Below are positions 21,101-28,494 of a stretch of DNA of 64,000 nt, piece by piece. Under the pieces are notes generated by a model. That model worked only from the letters and a program-made list of their open reading frames with translations. It did no database searches and was not told the DNA's origin. This DNA comes from Pseudophaeobacter flagellatus (lineage in GTDB: Bacteria; Pseudomonadota; Alphaproteobacteria; Rhodobacterales; Rhodobacteraceae): the NCBI RefSeq assembly GCF_021228235.1, contig NZ_JAJQRG010000005.1, positions 186,001-250,000 on the forward strand. The letters are read 5' to 3'. The position numbers and the translations under genes were made by a program. Numbering within the stretch: the stretch's first letter is position 1; every line of letters begins with the position of its first letter.

Positions 21101-23311
21101 ACGCTGGCGCGGCTGTCGGGCAGTTTGCTGGCCTTCAATGGTGTGGCGGATCTGCTGGGGCATCGCGCGTTCAATATGTCTCTGGAGGGCGGGGAGAATG
21201 CCTCGGCTCTGGTGGATCTCTTTGGCGGTGCCGATGGCATGAATGCGGCGGCCAATACCTACTTTGCCGGGTTCTATTCCGAAGGCGAGCAGGCCGATGC
21301 CATCCTGGGGCGTCTGCGTGATCGGTTTGAAGAGATGGGCCTGGCGATGCCGGAAAGCCGGGCGGGGTTCCGGCAGCTGGTCGAGGGTCTGGATCTCACC
21401 AGTGAACACGGGCGGGAGCTTTATGCCAGCCTGTTGCAGATATCGGGGGCGATGGATCAGGTTCTGCCGCAGCTCGACAGTCTCAGCCTGTCGGTTGCGG
21501 GCATGATGGATGAGATCGGTGGCGAGATTGGCCTGCAGATCGAGGTGGCGCGCGATATGGCGGCGGATGCACGGGCTGCGGCCGCGCTTTGGGCGCGCAC
21601 GGCGGACAGTCTGCGCGACTATCTGTCTGGTCTGGGCACATCCGAGCTGGGCGGGGCCAGTCGGGATCAGGCGGCGGCGGCACAGCAGCGCCGGTTTGAT
21701 GAGGCTTATGAGGCGGCGCGCGGCGGCGATCAGGAAGCGGCGGCGGGCCTGGCTGGTCTGGCGCGGGACTATCTGCAATCGGCCCAGGATACAGCCAGAT
21801 CCGATCTGGAATATCGCCGCATTGCCGCCCTGGTGCAGGGCAAGCTGAACCTTGTCGCCGGGGTTGCTGAGCTGGAAAGCGGCAATGATGAGGTGCTGGA
21901 AGCGCTTTATAATCGGCAGATCGAGGTTCTGAGCGAGCTGGGTGCCTTCCTGCAGCTGAAGGGGCTGACCGGCGATCAGGTGAGCGAACTGAGCGACGGG
22001 GTGCAGGCGCTGCACTCGGATTGGGATGGCACGGTCGAGGCGTTCCAATCGTCATTGGGGGCGCTGGAGGATGCCATCACCGATGCGGAGGCTTTTTCCT
22101 ATGATGATCTGGTGGGGCGTCTTGATGTGGCTGTCGCGCTCGATGACAACGCGCCGCTCTGGCTGCGCCGCCTGGTGGATAGCGCCGGGACGGGGATCCA
22201 GACAACACTGGATTTTGTCATTCGCCGCGATGATCTGACTGCGGCGGATCGCTGGATCGCCAGCAACGCGCTGTCGGAACATGTGGCAACGCTGGACCTG
22301 GTGTTGGGGCAGGATCTCGATCCCAAAACCCGGCGTCTGGCGCTCACCACCGATGCAGAGATCCGGCGCGATATGCGGCTGAAGCTGGTTCAGGATCTTG
22401 ATGGCGACACGCGGTCCCTGTTGTTGACACAGGCGGCAACGCTCTCGCGCCAGGTGCATGTTGCGCTGACCAACAAGGGCAATGCAGCCATTGGCCGGTT
22501 GAACAAGCTGCAGGATCTGATCGGCAGCACGGGCGGCAAGCTCACGTTTGACGGCGGCGTCAGCCTGACCGCAGACCGCGTGTTCAGCGATCTGGTTGCC
22601 TCTACCAGCGGGCTGGCGCGCCCCATGACAAAGCTGCAGGACATGCTGGGTTCGCTCAGGGATGCGGTGAATGATGATGTGGCCCATCGGAAAGGGCAGC
22701 TCAAACTTGTTGGGCTGCAATCCAGGGGTGTCGCGATTGCCGGACGGCAGCAATCCCAGTCAGAGGGCACCCTGGCCACCTTTGAGGCGCTGCGCCGCAA
22801 GTATGGTGTTTCTCTGGTGGGGCAGAAGCAGAGCGTTGGTCTGGGGCCAAACGGGTATTTGACCTCTTCCTTTGATTATTATGGTGGCGCGGCGGATAAC
22901 CTGCGGGCCTTCAAGGCGGAGCTGCAGGAGCAGCTGGGATCCTCCTCTTATGGCGAGATCATGCGGCGGGTGAACGCCTCAACCACTGAGAAAAAATCCC
23001 GTCTGGCCAAGCTGCGCGAACAGATCCGGGGCCTCGGGGGTGTGCCGCAGTTTGCCGCTGGCGGGGTGCATGCCGGGGGCTGGCGTGTGGTTGGCGAGCG
23101 GGGCTGGGAGCTGGAGAACACCGGATCCAGCCGGGTGATCAGCCATTCCGATTCCAGGGCCATGCTGGACAATCGCCAGGTGGTGGCGAGCGTTGACACT
23201 CTGACGCGCCAGGCCGGGGTGCAGGGCCAGAAGATGGAACTGCTGATCAAGACAATCGCGCGGGTGGTTGAGAGCTGGAATGATGCGGGCCTGCCGAAAG
23301 AGGTGGTGTGA
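18134..23311 (+). CDS. Tail tape measure protein, 1725 aa
   Basis: The largest gene of the window, in the invariable place after the G/T chaperones. It begins with a phage tape-measure region (IGSLRGLLSLESTAFESGAK, then long helices to about residue 255) and has a hydrophobic segment at about 258-325 (AKGAALTATLGPLALGFGLV...). Coiled-coil stretches follow, then a run of ten or more glycines with LGGG units at about 750-790, more helices, and a C-terminal AGGWRVVGERGWELEN element that many tape measures share. Taking the usual 1.5 angstrom per residue, a tail of about 250 nm would be expected. Confidence 0.95.
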   Translation: MAIIGSLRGLLSLESTAFESGAKRGIAAMGNVERRMVRLGNTVERQGRRLALGLTVPMVGAAALAVKSSLKIVDAQAKMAQSLGTTVASMQVLERAADLSGVSIGEVEQATIQLTKRLSQAAAGSGPAVKALDRLHLSAEALQRLPLDERLARIQGAMAQFVPEAERGAVASELFGSRAGLIFTRIDSSALRLATDDVTRFGVAISEVDADQIERTNDALSRMGVVGRGMANQLTVALAPFLEDLSDKAASVAEWFANLSDGSKALIAKGAALTATLGPLALGFGLVLKLAIPLVGAVVALASPVGLVVAGFSALAVASTVLAGDVSGAVSFAEAHEIAMDNVTIAMGDQIHASARLSDALRKGGPVTLATIEAKMAEAAARRTVIEQLQAERREAVLAALGYGDLLVELQAARAGLDELAKPSDKDLVEMPALMAAGYEAAERNVVRLLLKQAEMIKLVQAGNVLTEEEAANRKQIEANIAELQRRWNELNGITSENVTLTDRGTVAADQLAQGLGGAAGRAAALRGYLSGLPGALAGAEANIAGLKAGMAVLAGGGGEAAANVAKYRAELVAALPPLEEMRDGQRRTVEEGINQQVRLFEENQRLSGEYRAQISALNKVSSAGGAASKSALAGLQKEIRDRRALVGLTDEQRRKLEAVRAVQQKLGREGVGIGKAQIEALADQVIELDRTEAALDRVRDQQERWAENITRTAFEGGSLTDTIKGMLKDIAYQFAHSKIVLPVVASVSGILGLGGLSLGGGGGGGGGGGLGDGLGGGGGGGLGSLLSGAGGLLKLTGAGGALSGVGSGLLGVLSGGGIGSSFANLGGLLSGASGGWGALGAALPALGIVFGGIALLAKGLSRKYAGSGIRGHFDTNGFNGSQFDFYKGGFLRGNRTNYKGLAYEFEVALDDSMAGLTTGLETMAETLGLGTEALEGFSGAAFTIWTHGKSAEQIQAELETQIKATGNSMASLILGTNTFSRAGESALETLARLSGSLLAFNGVADLLGHRAFNMSLEGGENASALVDLFGGADGMNAAANTYFAGFYSEGEQADAILGRLRDRFEEMGLAMPESRAGFRQLVEGLDLTSEHGRELYASLLQISGAMDQVLPQLDSLSLSVAGMMDEIGGEIGLQIEVARDMAADARAAAALWARTADSLRDYLSGLGTSELGGASRDQAAAAQQRRFDEAYEAARGGDQEAAAGLAGLARDYLQSAQDTARSDLEYRRIAALVQGKLNLVAGVAELESGNDEVLEALYNRQIEVLSELGAFLQLKGLTGDQVSELSDGVQALHSDWDGTVEAFQSSLGALEDAITDAEAFSYDDLVGRLDVAVALDDNAPLWLRRLVDSAGTGIQTTLDFVIRRDDLTAADRWIASNALSEHVATLDLVLGQDLDPKTRRLALTTDAEIRRDMRLKLVQDLDGDTRSLLLTQAATLSRQVHVALTNKGNAAIGRLNKLQDLIGSTGGKLTFDGGVSLTADRVFSDLVASTSGLARPMTKLQDMLGSLRDAVNDDVAHRKGQLKLVGLQSRGVAIAGRQQSQSEGTLATFEALRRKYGVSLVGQKQSVGLGPNGYLTSSFDYYGGAADNLRAFKAELQEQLGSSSYGEIMRRVNASTTEKKSRLAKLREQIRGLGGVPQFAAGGVHAGGWRVVGERGWELENTGSSRVISHSDSRAMLDNRQVVASVDTLTRQAGVQGQKMELLIKTIARVVESWNDAGLPKEVV

Positions 23312-24222
23312 TGGACTTCAATATTATCGCGCCGATGCCGGTCACGGATGTTGAGCTGGTGGCGTCCAATATTGCCGAGGATGATCACCCGGTCTGGGAT
23401 GCGGGTGCCACCTATGGCCAGGGGGATCGGGTGATCTCCCTGGTGACGCATCGCATTTATGAGAGTGTGCAGCCCGGCAATCTGGGCAATGACCCGGTCT
23501 CGGATGATGGCACCTGGTGGCTGGACCTCAGGCTTGCCACCAAGCGCTGGTCGGCCTTTGACAACCGCCGCTCCAACAAGGCCAGCCGTGCTGATGAGAT
23601 CACCTATTCGATCGTGCCGACGCGGGACTGTGATGCGATCTCTCTCTTTGGGCTTGCAGCCGGGTCGATGCGGATCGAGGTCTGGGATGGATCCTTGAAG
23701 ATCTACGATCAGAGTTTTGAGCTGGCAGACACGGGCCATGTGGTCAGCATGTACACCTATTTCTTTGGTGGCATTTTCTATGCCCGCCAGAAGGTGTTGA
23801 ACGGCTTTCCGGGCTACATTGGGCACCGGATCGATATCACGATCTCTGCGCCTGGCGGGACGGCTGAGGTTGGTCATATCGTGCTGGGGCGCAACCACAT
23901 CCTGGGCACCATCATGGATGGGGCCGAGATCGGCCATGTCAGTCACAGCCGGAAAGAGTTTGACCAGTTTGGCGATGAGCTGCTGATCAAGCGTGGCTCC
24001 ACCCGCAAGGTGACCGTGCCGCTGCGGGTGCCGACGCTGCAGGCACCGCGTGTGATGGATCTGGTGTCCGAGGTGGATGGGTTGGTGACCGCCTTTTACG
24101 GCTCCAGCGAATACGCGCCAAACTACGGCATCGAAGATCTCGGCTTTGTCGATGACCACACGCAGCCGCTGGATGCGGCTGGGGATTCAATCTTCACCCT
24201 TGTTCTCAAAACCATCAAATAG
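23311..24222 (+). CDS. Tail tip protein with carbohydrate-binding-like N-terminus, 303 aa
   Basis: ATG 23311 overlaps the tape-measure stop. Residues 30-70 (WDAGATYGQGDRVISLVTHR, then IYESVQPGNLGNDPVSD and WW) look like the small chitin-binding/CBM5-12 type module seen in tail proteins. The remainder is beta-rich, with GYIGHRIDITISAPGGTAEV and a C-terminal VDDHTQPLDAAGDSIFTLVL. It is likely part of the tail tip or baseplate that contacts the cell envelope. The exact counterpart in model phages is not clear. Confidence 0.72.
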   Translation: MDFNIIAPMPVTDVELVASNIAEDDHPVWDAGATYGQGDRVISLVTHRIYESVQPGNLGNDPVSDDGTWWLDLRLATKRWSAFDNRRSNKASRADEITYSIVPTRDCDAISLFGLAAGSMRIEVWDGSLKIYDQSFELADTGHVVSMYTYFFGGIFYARQKVLNGFPGYIGHRIDITISAPGGTAEVGHIVLGRNHILGTIMDGAEIGHVSHSRKEFDQFGDELLIKRGSTRKVTVPLRVPTLQAPRVMDLVSEVDGLVTAFYGSSEYAPNYGIEDLGFVDDHTQPLDAAGDSIFTLVLKTIK

Positions 24223-24234
24223 GATCGCTCAACC

Positions 24235-25143
24235 ATGGCAGCACCCCTTGCCCCGGCTTCGCCGCATATACCAACACGCTCTGCGCCAGAGGCAGATTTT
24301 GACGTCAAGATGTTTGCCCTGTTCAAATGGGCAACAGATGATTTTATCGGCTTCATGGAGGCCTGGCGGAGCTATCTGGAAACCAATAGCACCATTATTG
24401 GCGGTGCGCTGAATGACACCAAGATTGGCCTGATCACGCCAAGGGCTGGGGCCTTTACGGCGCTGACGGCGGCCAGCCTGGATGGCACTGCGGTGCAGGC
24501 CAGTCCAACTGACCCTGCGGCGGGAAAGCTGCTGAAGACCGGGGCCTTTGGGCTTGGGGCGGCGGCTGCCCCGGCCTTGGTGGATCTGGATGATCAGTCC
24601 ATTGCAGTGGGGTTTTATGGCGTTAATGAGGTCACTGTTGGGACCCGACCTGATGGGGCGGCCAACTATGCCATGTGTATTTGTACGCGCGCGGGTGGCA
24701 CCGGGATCGGGCAAATATATATAAACAGCTTCAATGGCGGCATGTATCACCGCACATCTGTCGCAGGTACCTGGAATGCCTGGGAAAAGATCTTCACGTC
24801 ATCAACCATCGTTGGCCCGGTCTCTGAAGCTGTCGGCGTTCCCACGGGTGCCGTGATCATGCGCGGCAGCAATGCCAATGGCGAATATGTGCGCTTCGCG
24901 GATGGGACGCAGATCTGCTGGAAGACCTCTCTGCCAGTCGGCCCTGGTGCCACCACCTGGACGTTCCCGGCTGTATTTGGTGCCACCCCGGTTATCACGG
25001 CGACGGGCAGGGATGTCAGTTCGGCGCGCACCATCAACATTGGCTCTGTGGGGTTTACCTCGGTTGACGTTGCCGCGTTTGATGCCTCTGGCGCAGCTGC
25101 GATCAATAACGTCGACCTCCTCTCTATTGGCCGCTGGTTCTAA
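24235..25143 (+). CDS. Tail fibre / receptor-binding protein, 302 aa
   Basis: N-terminal attachment region (DFDVKMFALFKWATDDFIGF), a central segment with GQIYINSFNGGMYHRTSVAG followed by TWNAWEKIF, which is the pyocin-knob-type repeat of fibre proteins, and a C-terminal beta domain (FADGTQICWKTSLPVGPGAT...) typical of fibre tips. Host recognition is the likely role. Low internal Cys and high Ala/Gly/Thr content fit a trimeric fibre. Confidence 0.85.
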   Translation: MAAPLAPASPHIPTRSAPEADFDVKMFALFKWATDDFIGFMEAWRSYLETNSTIIGGALNDTKIGLITPRAGAFTALTAASLDGTAVQASPTDPAAGKLLKTGAFGLGAAAAPALVDLDDQSIAVGFYGVNEVTVGTRPDGAANYAMCICTRAGGTGIGQIYINSFNGGMYHRTSVAGTWNAWEKIFTSSTIVGPVSEAVGVPTGAVIMRGSNANGEYVRFADGTQICWKTSLPVGPGATTWTFPAVFGATPVITATGRDVSSARTINIGSVGFTSVDVAAFDASGAAAINNVDLLSIGRWF

Positions 25144-25155
25144 AGGAACTCTCCC

Positions 25156-25479
25156 ATGCACATTACATTTATCTGCAGCGCCGGTCTGCCCGGTCAGCCT
25201 GAAACCACTGCCAGCGTTGCGGGCGACACGCTCACCGTTGACGGGGTGGGTTATGATTTATCGGCGGTGCCCGAGGGCGGCTTTGCCGAGCCTGGTGGCG
25301 ATCACCCTTTTGCGGGCCGCATCGCGCGCAGCGGTGGCACTCTGACCCTGTCGCTGCACTGGCGCTATGACGCGGCCACGGCCCAGGCCCATCAGCCCGC
25401 CGCTTCGCCGGTGTTGACCGTTGCTGCCGGGGCCGTTCCCGATCCCATCATTCGCAAACCTGTAGAGCTGGAGGCATAG
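25156..25479 (+). CDS. Hypothetical tail-fibre-region protein, 107 aa
   Basis: Begins 12 bases after the fibre gene. Small beta-type protein (MHITFICSAGLPGQPETTAS, then DTLTVDGVGYDLSAVPEGGF, and a strand TLTLSLHWRYD) with a Pro/Ala-rich tail. Similar small proteins accompany fibre genes in rhodobacteral phages and may be fibre chaperones or tip components, which is inference. Confidence 0.7.
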   Translation: MHITFICSAGLPGQPETTASVAGDTLTVDGVGYDLSAVPEGGFAEPGGDHPFAGRIARSGGTLTLSLHWRYDAATAQAHQPAASPVLTVAAGAVPDPIIRKPVELEA

Positions 25480-25483
25480 GCCC

Positions 25484-25918
25484 ATGACATTCTTGCTCAA
25501 TATCACCACCGCACAGGACCAGGCCGTTGAGGAGCTGGCGCAGGCCAAGGCCGCGAGCCTGGCTGAAGCGTTGGATCGGCTCACCACGTCTGCCTCTGCG
25601 ATCACGGGGCGGGTGCCCCAGGCGGAACGCGACAGCTGGGCAACCAAGGCCGTTGCGGCGCGGGCCTATCTGGCAAGCGCGGCGAGCGTGGAACAGGTGG
25701 CCATGCTGCAGGCCGAGGCCGCCATCACAGGCGAGGAGATCGAGGATCTGGCAGCGGCCATTGTTGCTATGGCAGATGCCTATGCCGGCATCGCCGCACA
25801 GCTTGCGGGGCTGCGCCGCAAAACCCGGACTGCGATCGAGGCCGCGCTGACGCCAGCGCAGGTGCAGGTGGCATTGGCGGCGCTTGATGCGGCGCTGGTC
25901 GAACTGGGGGAGGGGTGA
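25484..25918 (+). CDS. Hypothetical tail-associated protein, 144 aa
   Basis: Ala-rich helical protein (AQDQAVEELAQAKAASLAEA, and EEIEDLAAAIVAMADAYAGI) following the fibre genes. The layout, a helical protein of 120-150 residues between fibre and lysis genes, is like small fibre-assembly or DUF4376-type proteins, but no signature is clear. The TGA overlaps the holin start. Confidence 0.68.
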   Translation: MTFLLNITTAQDQAVEELAQAKAASLAEALDRLTTSASAITGRVPQAERDSWATKAVAARAYLASAASVEQVAMLQAEAAITGEEIEDLAAAIVAMADAYAGIAAQLAGLRRKTRTAIEAALTPAQVQVALAALDAALVELGEG

Positions 25919-26232
25919 TGCCCGAGGCGGGACTGATCGACTGGATGTCGAACCTGCTGGGCGGCGCGGCGACCACGCTGATCGGGGCCACCATAGGCCG
26001 CCTGATGTGGCATTCCGGCGAGGTGCGCAAAGGTGAGCGCCGTTTCTTTGGCCCGGAACTGCTCTGGGAAATCCCGGTTGCCATTGGCATGGCGATCATT
26101 GGCGAGGCCATTGCCAGCTACATGGGTGCCGGTCCCACCGTGACCACCGGCATCGTGGCCCTAGCCGCCTATATCGGCCCGCGCGGGGCTGAGGTGCTGC
26201 TGACCAAATGGCTGCTGCGCGCCAAGCCGTAA
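25918..26232 (+). CDS. Holin, LydA/superfamily III-like, 104 aa
   Basis: ATG 25918 overlaps the previous stop; a GTG one codon earlier is possible. Three hydrophobic segments (LGGAATTLIGATIGRLMW, LLWEIPVAIGMAIIGEAIAS, and TVTTGIVALAAYIGPRGAEV) with the LGPRG-like IGPRGAE turn are typical of the LydA-type holins next to endolysins. It should form the timed lesion in the inner membrane. Confidence 0.82.
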   Translation: MPEAGLIDWMSNLLGGAATTLIGATIGRLMWHSGEVRKGERRFFGPELLWEIPVAIGMAIIGEAIASYMGAGPTVTTGIVALAAYIGPRGAEVLLTKWLLRAKP

Positions 26233-26267
26233 AACCACCACAAAACCCAAAACCTAACCGAAACCAA

Positions 26268-26290
26268 CCCTGCCTCTGGCGGGGTCTTTT
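26268..26290 (+). terminator. Intrinsic terminator-like hairpin between holin and endolysin
   Basis: CCCTGCC (26268-26274), loop TCT, GGCGGGG (26278-26284; one G-T pair), then TCTTTT. It lies 18 bases before the endolysin ATG at 26308 and may dampen endolysin expression relative to upstream genes. Confidence 0.55.
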
Positions 26291-26307
26291 GCATTGGAGC
26301 AACCGCA

Positions 26308-27033
26308 ATGAAACTCATCTCGAACTGGCGCGCCACTCTGACCGGATCCTGGTCTCTCTGGCTTGTCCTTGCCAGCCTGGTTCTGCTGGGCGGATACTTT
26401 CTGGCCCTGGTTCAACCCGGCATGCTGGGCTGGGATCCGCTGTATTTTGCCATGGCCTCGGCCACGTGTCAGGTACTGGCGATCCCGGCGCGGCTGGTGC
26501 TGCAGAACGGCTTGTCCGGCCTTGCCGCCTTCCGCCGCGATACGGGCGGCGCGGTCCGCCGGCGCACGGTTGGCGTCATCGCAGGCAGCGGCATCGCGTT
26601 GACCTCGGCCATTACCTTCATTGGCCAGTGGGAAGGTCTGCGCGTGGATGCCTACCGCGATGTCGTGGGCGTCTGGACCGTCTGTTATGGCGAAACCAAG
26701 GGCGTGCAGCCCGGTGATCGCTACAGCAAGGCGGACTGTGATGCGATGCTGGCGCGCGAGATCCTGGCCTATGAGGCAGCGCTGGATCGATGCCTGAAAC
26801 ACCCGGTGCCGGTTGGCATGAAAATCGCCCTGGTCAGCTGGACCTATAATGTCGGGGCAGGGGCCGCCTGCACATCGACCCTGGTGCGCAAAGCCAATGC
26901 CGGGGATCTCGCCGGGGCCTGCGATGAGCTGCCACGCTGGAACAAGGCGGGCGGGCGCATCTGGGCCGGGCTGGTCAATCGGCGCGGCGCAGAACGGTCC
27001 ATGTGCCATCAGGCCCTGAAAGCGGCGGCATGA
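26308..27033 (+). CDS. Holin-like membrane domain fused to GH24 endolysin, 241 aa
   Basis: Residues 1-70 (MKLISNWRATLTGSWSLWLV, two membrane segments, ending ARLVLQ) look like the separate small holin (DUF7940-like) of related phages. Residues 82-240 are a T4-type lysozyme with its own potential signal-anchor (RRRTVGVIAGSGIALTSAIT). The catalytic triad has T4 spacing: Glu109, Asp118 and Thr124 in GQWEGLRVDAYRDVVGVWTV. No ATG or GTG is visible at the junction, so this seems a true single-chain fusion that cleaves peptidoglycan while anchored in the inner membrane. Confidence 0.88.
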   Translation: MKLISNWRATLTGSWSLWLVLASLVLLGGYFLALVQPGMLGWDPLYFAMASATCQVLAIPARLVLQNGLSGLAAFRRDTGGAVRRRTVGVIAGSGIALTSAITFIGQWEGLRVDAYRDVVGVWTVCYGETKGVQPGDRYSKADCDAMLAREILAYEAALDRCLKHPVPVGMKIALVSWTYNVGAGAACTSTLVRKANAGDLAGACDELPRWNKAGGRIWAGLVNRRGAERSMCHQALKAAA

Positions 27034-27365
27034 TCCGGGCTGTTATCTTGCGCAATCTGCCGGGCATTGCTCTGGTGGCGGTGCTGGCCGGGGGTGTCTG
27101 GTCCGTGGCGGATGCCTTCCAGGACCGCGCCAGGTTGCGCGCCGATCTGGCCGCTACCCGATCGGATCTGACCAGGGCGCAGGCCACCCTGCAGCAGGCC
27201 GCCGAGACCGCCCGCATTCACCGCGCCCACCTCGATCGCGCCGCCGATGAGGCGCGCCAATGGTCTGCGCTTTCCAATGACCTGCAACAGATGGAGGGCC
27301 GCGATGCGCCTTTATCCCCTTTGCTTGCCGCTACTGCTCAGCGCCTGTTCTCAACCAGCCAGTGA
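27030..27365 (+). CDS. Inner-membrane spanin (Rz-like), 111 aa
   Basis: ATG overlaps the endolysin stop. One N-terminal membrane helix (LPGIALVAVLAGGVWSVADA) is followed by a periplasmic coiled coil (RLRADLAATRSDLTRAQATL, then QQAAETARIHRAHL). This is the Rz layout; with the lipoprotein encoded from 27304 it should fuse inner and outer membranes at lysis. Confidence 0.82.
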   Translation: MIRAVILRNLPGIALVAVLAGGVWSVADAFQDRARLRADLAATRSDLTRAQATLQQAAETARIHRAHLDRAADEARQWSALSNDLQQMEGRDAPLSPLLAATAQRLFSTSQ

Positions 27366-27549
27366 GGCGGTTATGCCGCCGCCCCAAGTGCCTCCCGATC
27401 TGCTGCAGCCCTGCGCTGGATACACCGGCCCGCTGCCGCAGACCGAAGGTCAGATCTCGGATGCTCTGATCGCCGAGGCGCGCGGGCGGACCTGCGCCAA
27501 TGGCAAGCTGGCAGCTGTGGCTGAGATTCTGCATCAATCGACTCTGTAA
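27304..27549 (+). CDS. Outer-membrane spanin (Rz1-like lipoprotein), 81 aa
   Basis: Starts inside the Rz-like gene in another frame (overlap 62 bases). The N-terminus MRLYPLCLPLLLSAC has a lipobox (LLSAC, Cys15), and the mature part is Pro-rich at first (PPPQVPPDLLQP), both typical of Rz1. Partner of the inner spanin. Last recognisable phage gene. Confidence 0.85.
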   Translation: MRLYPLCLPLLLSACSQPASEAVMPPPQVPPDLLQPCAGYTGPLPQTEGQISDALIAEARGRTCANGKLAAVAEILHQSTL

Positions 27550-28494
27550 GGGGCCGACCATTCATCCAAATTACATAGTGTATCGTTGTTGTGTTACGCA
27601 TAGTTTACGCAAAGATAGTGTTATCTTGTTGTCTTTAATGCAAAAAATGACGCCTCTCGACCGCACCATTATCAAGACCTGAGATTTTGATAATACTTGA
27701 TGGAATGGCAGTGGCGACATCTTTGCCCCGCAAGATACCCACACAATGTGCCATGCAGCACTGCACAACGCTCAATCCTGCTGTGGCGCCTGAGGCATTC
27801 AGTAACGATTGGCTTTCTGCCTTGCAGATCTTGATTGCTCCCTTCTTTTTCGCCCTATAGGCCGTGTCCCAAGAAATGCCGCCCCCTTTCGCCACCTCGA
27901 TTAGTGGTAGCTGGAGTGGTTCTTGAGCCGTTTCGTGGTGCTCGGTGATATGGTGTGCGTCAGCAGTGTCTGCTTCTTGATCCGAAAACCAGATTTCTCT
28001 GCATGGCTTGCCCGCGTTCTTTTCACCAGGAATGAGGTCGGATTTTCATGGATGAAGAAACCTGGGTGCGGTGGGGCGCTATTTTTCTGCTTTCTTTTCG
28101 AATATGCGAACCAGGCAGCCCAACGGAAATCAATTTATCTTGCCGTTACAGTTTCGAATCGCCGGTACAGGCTTTTGCTGGATCACCGTCAATTATTCGA
28201 GTTTCCCGTCGAATTTAACAAAATGACACTACCTGAAGCTGAAATCAAAACTACCTTCACGAGAATTATTTGGGGTAAATCGAAAGGCTATACCATATTC
28301 AGTATGGTGCAGGGGGGGATAGCACTAGTCTATACATTTTATTGAAAATTTTATTAGACTGTGGCAGATTAAAATCTCGGAAGTCGTAGAGACATCTGAA
28401 CTGACGAGTTCGGATCTGTCGGAAATATCACGTCCTTCCAAATCGCATATATGCCAATAGCTGCCTTATTTTTCTCGGAATCTCCTGGGGAGGA
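27550..28494. other. AT-richer boundary region with a decayed leftward gene fragment
   Basis: No convincing intact gene. On the minus strand a frame without stops runs from about 28044 down to 27635 and reads like coding sequence (..GKPCREIWFSDQEADTADAH, later GGGISWDTAYRAKKKGAIKI), but it opens after a TGA with no ATG or GTG. The only internal start is a GTG at 27895 (86 residues). The fragment is unrecognised and is probably the rest of a phage or boundary gene. An inverted repeat ACCATA-TTCAG-TATGGT lies at 28292-28308. The prophage right attachment site may lie here; promoter elements for the next operon probably lie at 28345-28490. Confidence 0.5.

Larger units (their letters stand above)
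1..27549. mobile_element. Prophage (HK97-like siphovirus type), left end outside window
   Basis: A continuous block of phage genes: leftward early operon, repressor and operators, rightward replication genes, then packaging, head, tail and lysis genes in the usual siphovirus order. The right end is placed at the last recognisable phage gene, the outer spanin ending at 27549, but could reach about 28.4 kb because the next stretch holds a gene fragment and AT-rich DNA. No integrase is visible, so it should lie left of position 1. All core late functions appear intact, so the element may be inducible. No attachment-site repeat can be checked with only one end in view. Confidence 0.93.

Noticed and set aside
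20618-22048. 476-codon minus-strand frame
   Set aside because: Antisense to the tape-measure gene, with no ribosome site and a composition rich in Arg, Gln and Pro as expected for a shadow of a high-GC gene.
27923-28345. 140-codon plus-strand ORF after the spanins
   Set aside because: TTG start, no ribosome site, odd composition, and it lies opposite the coding-like minus frame.
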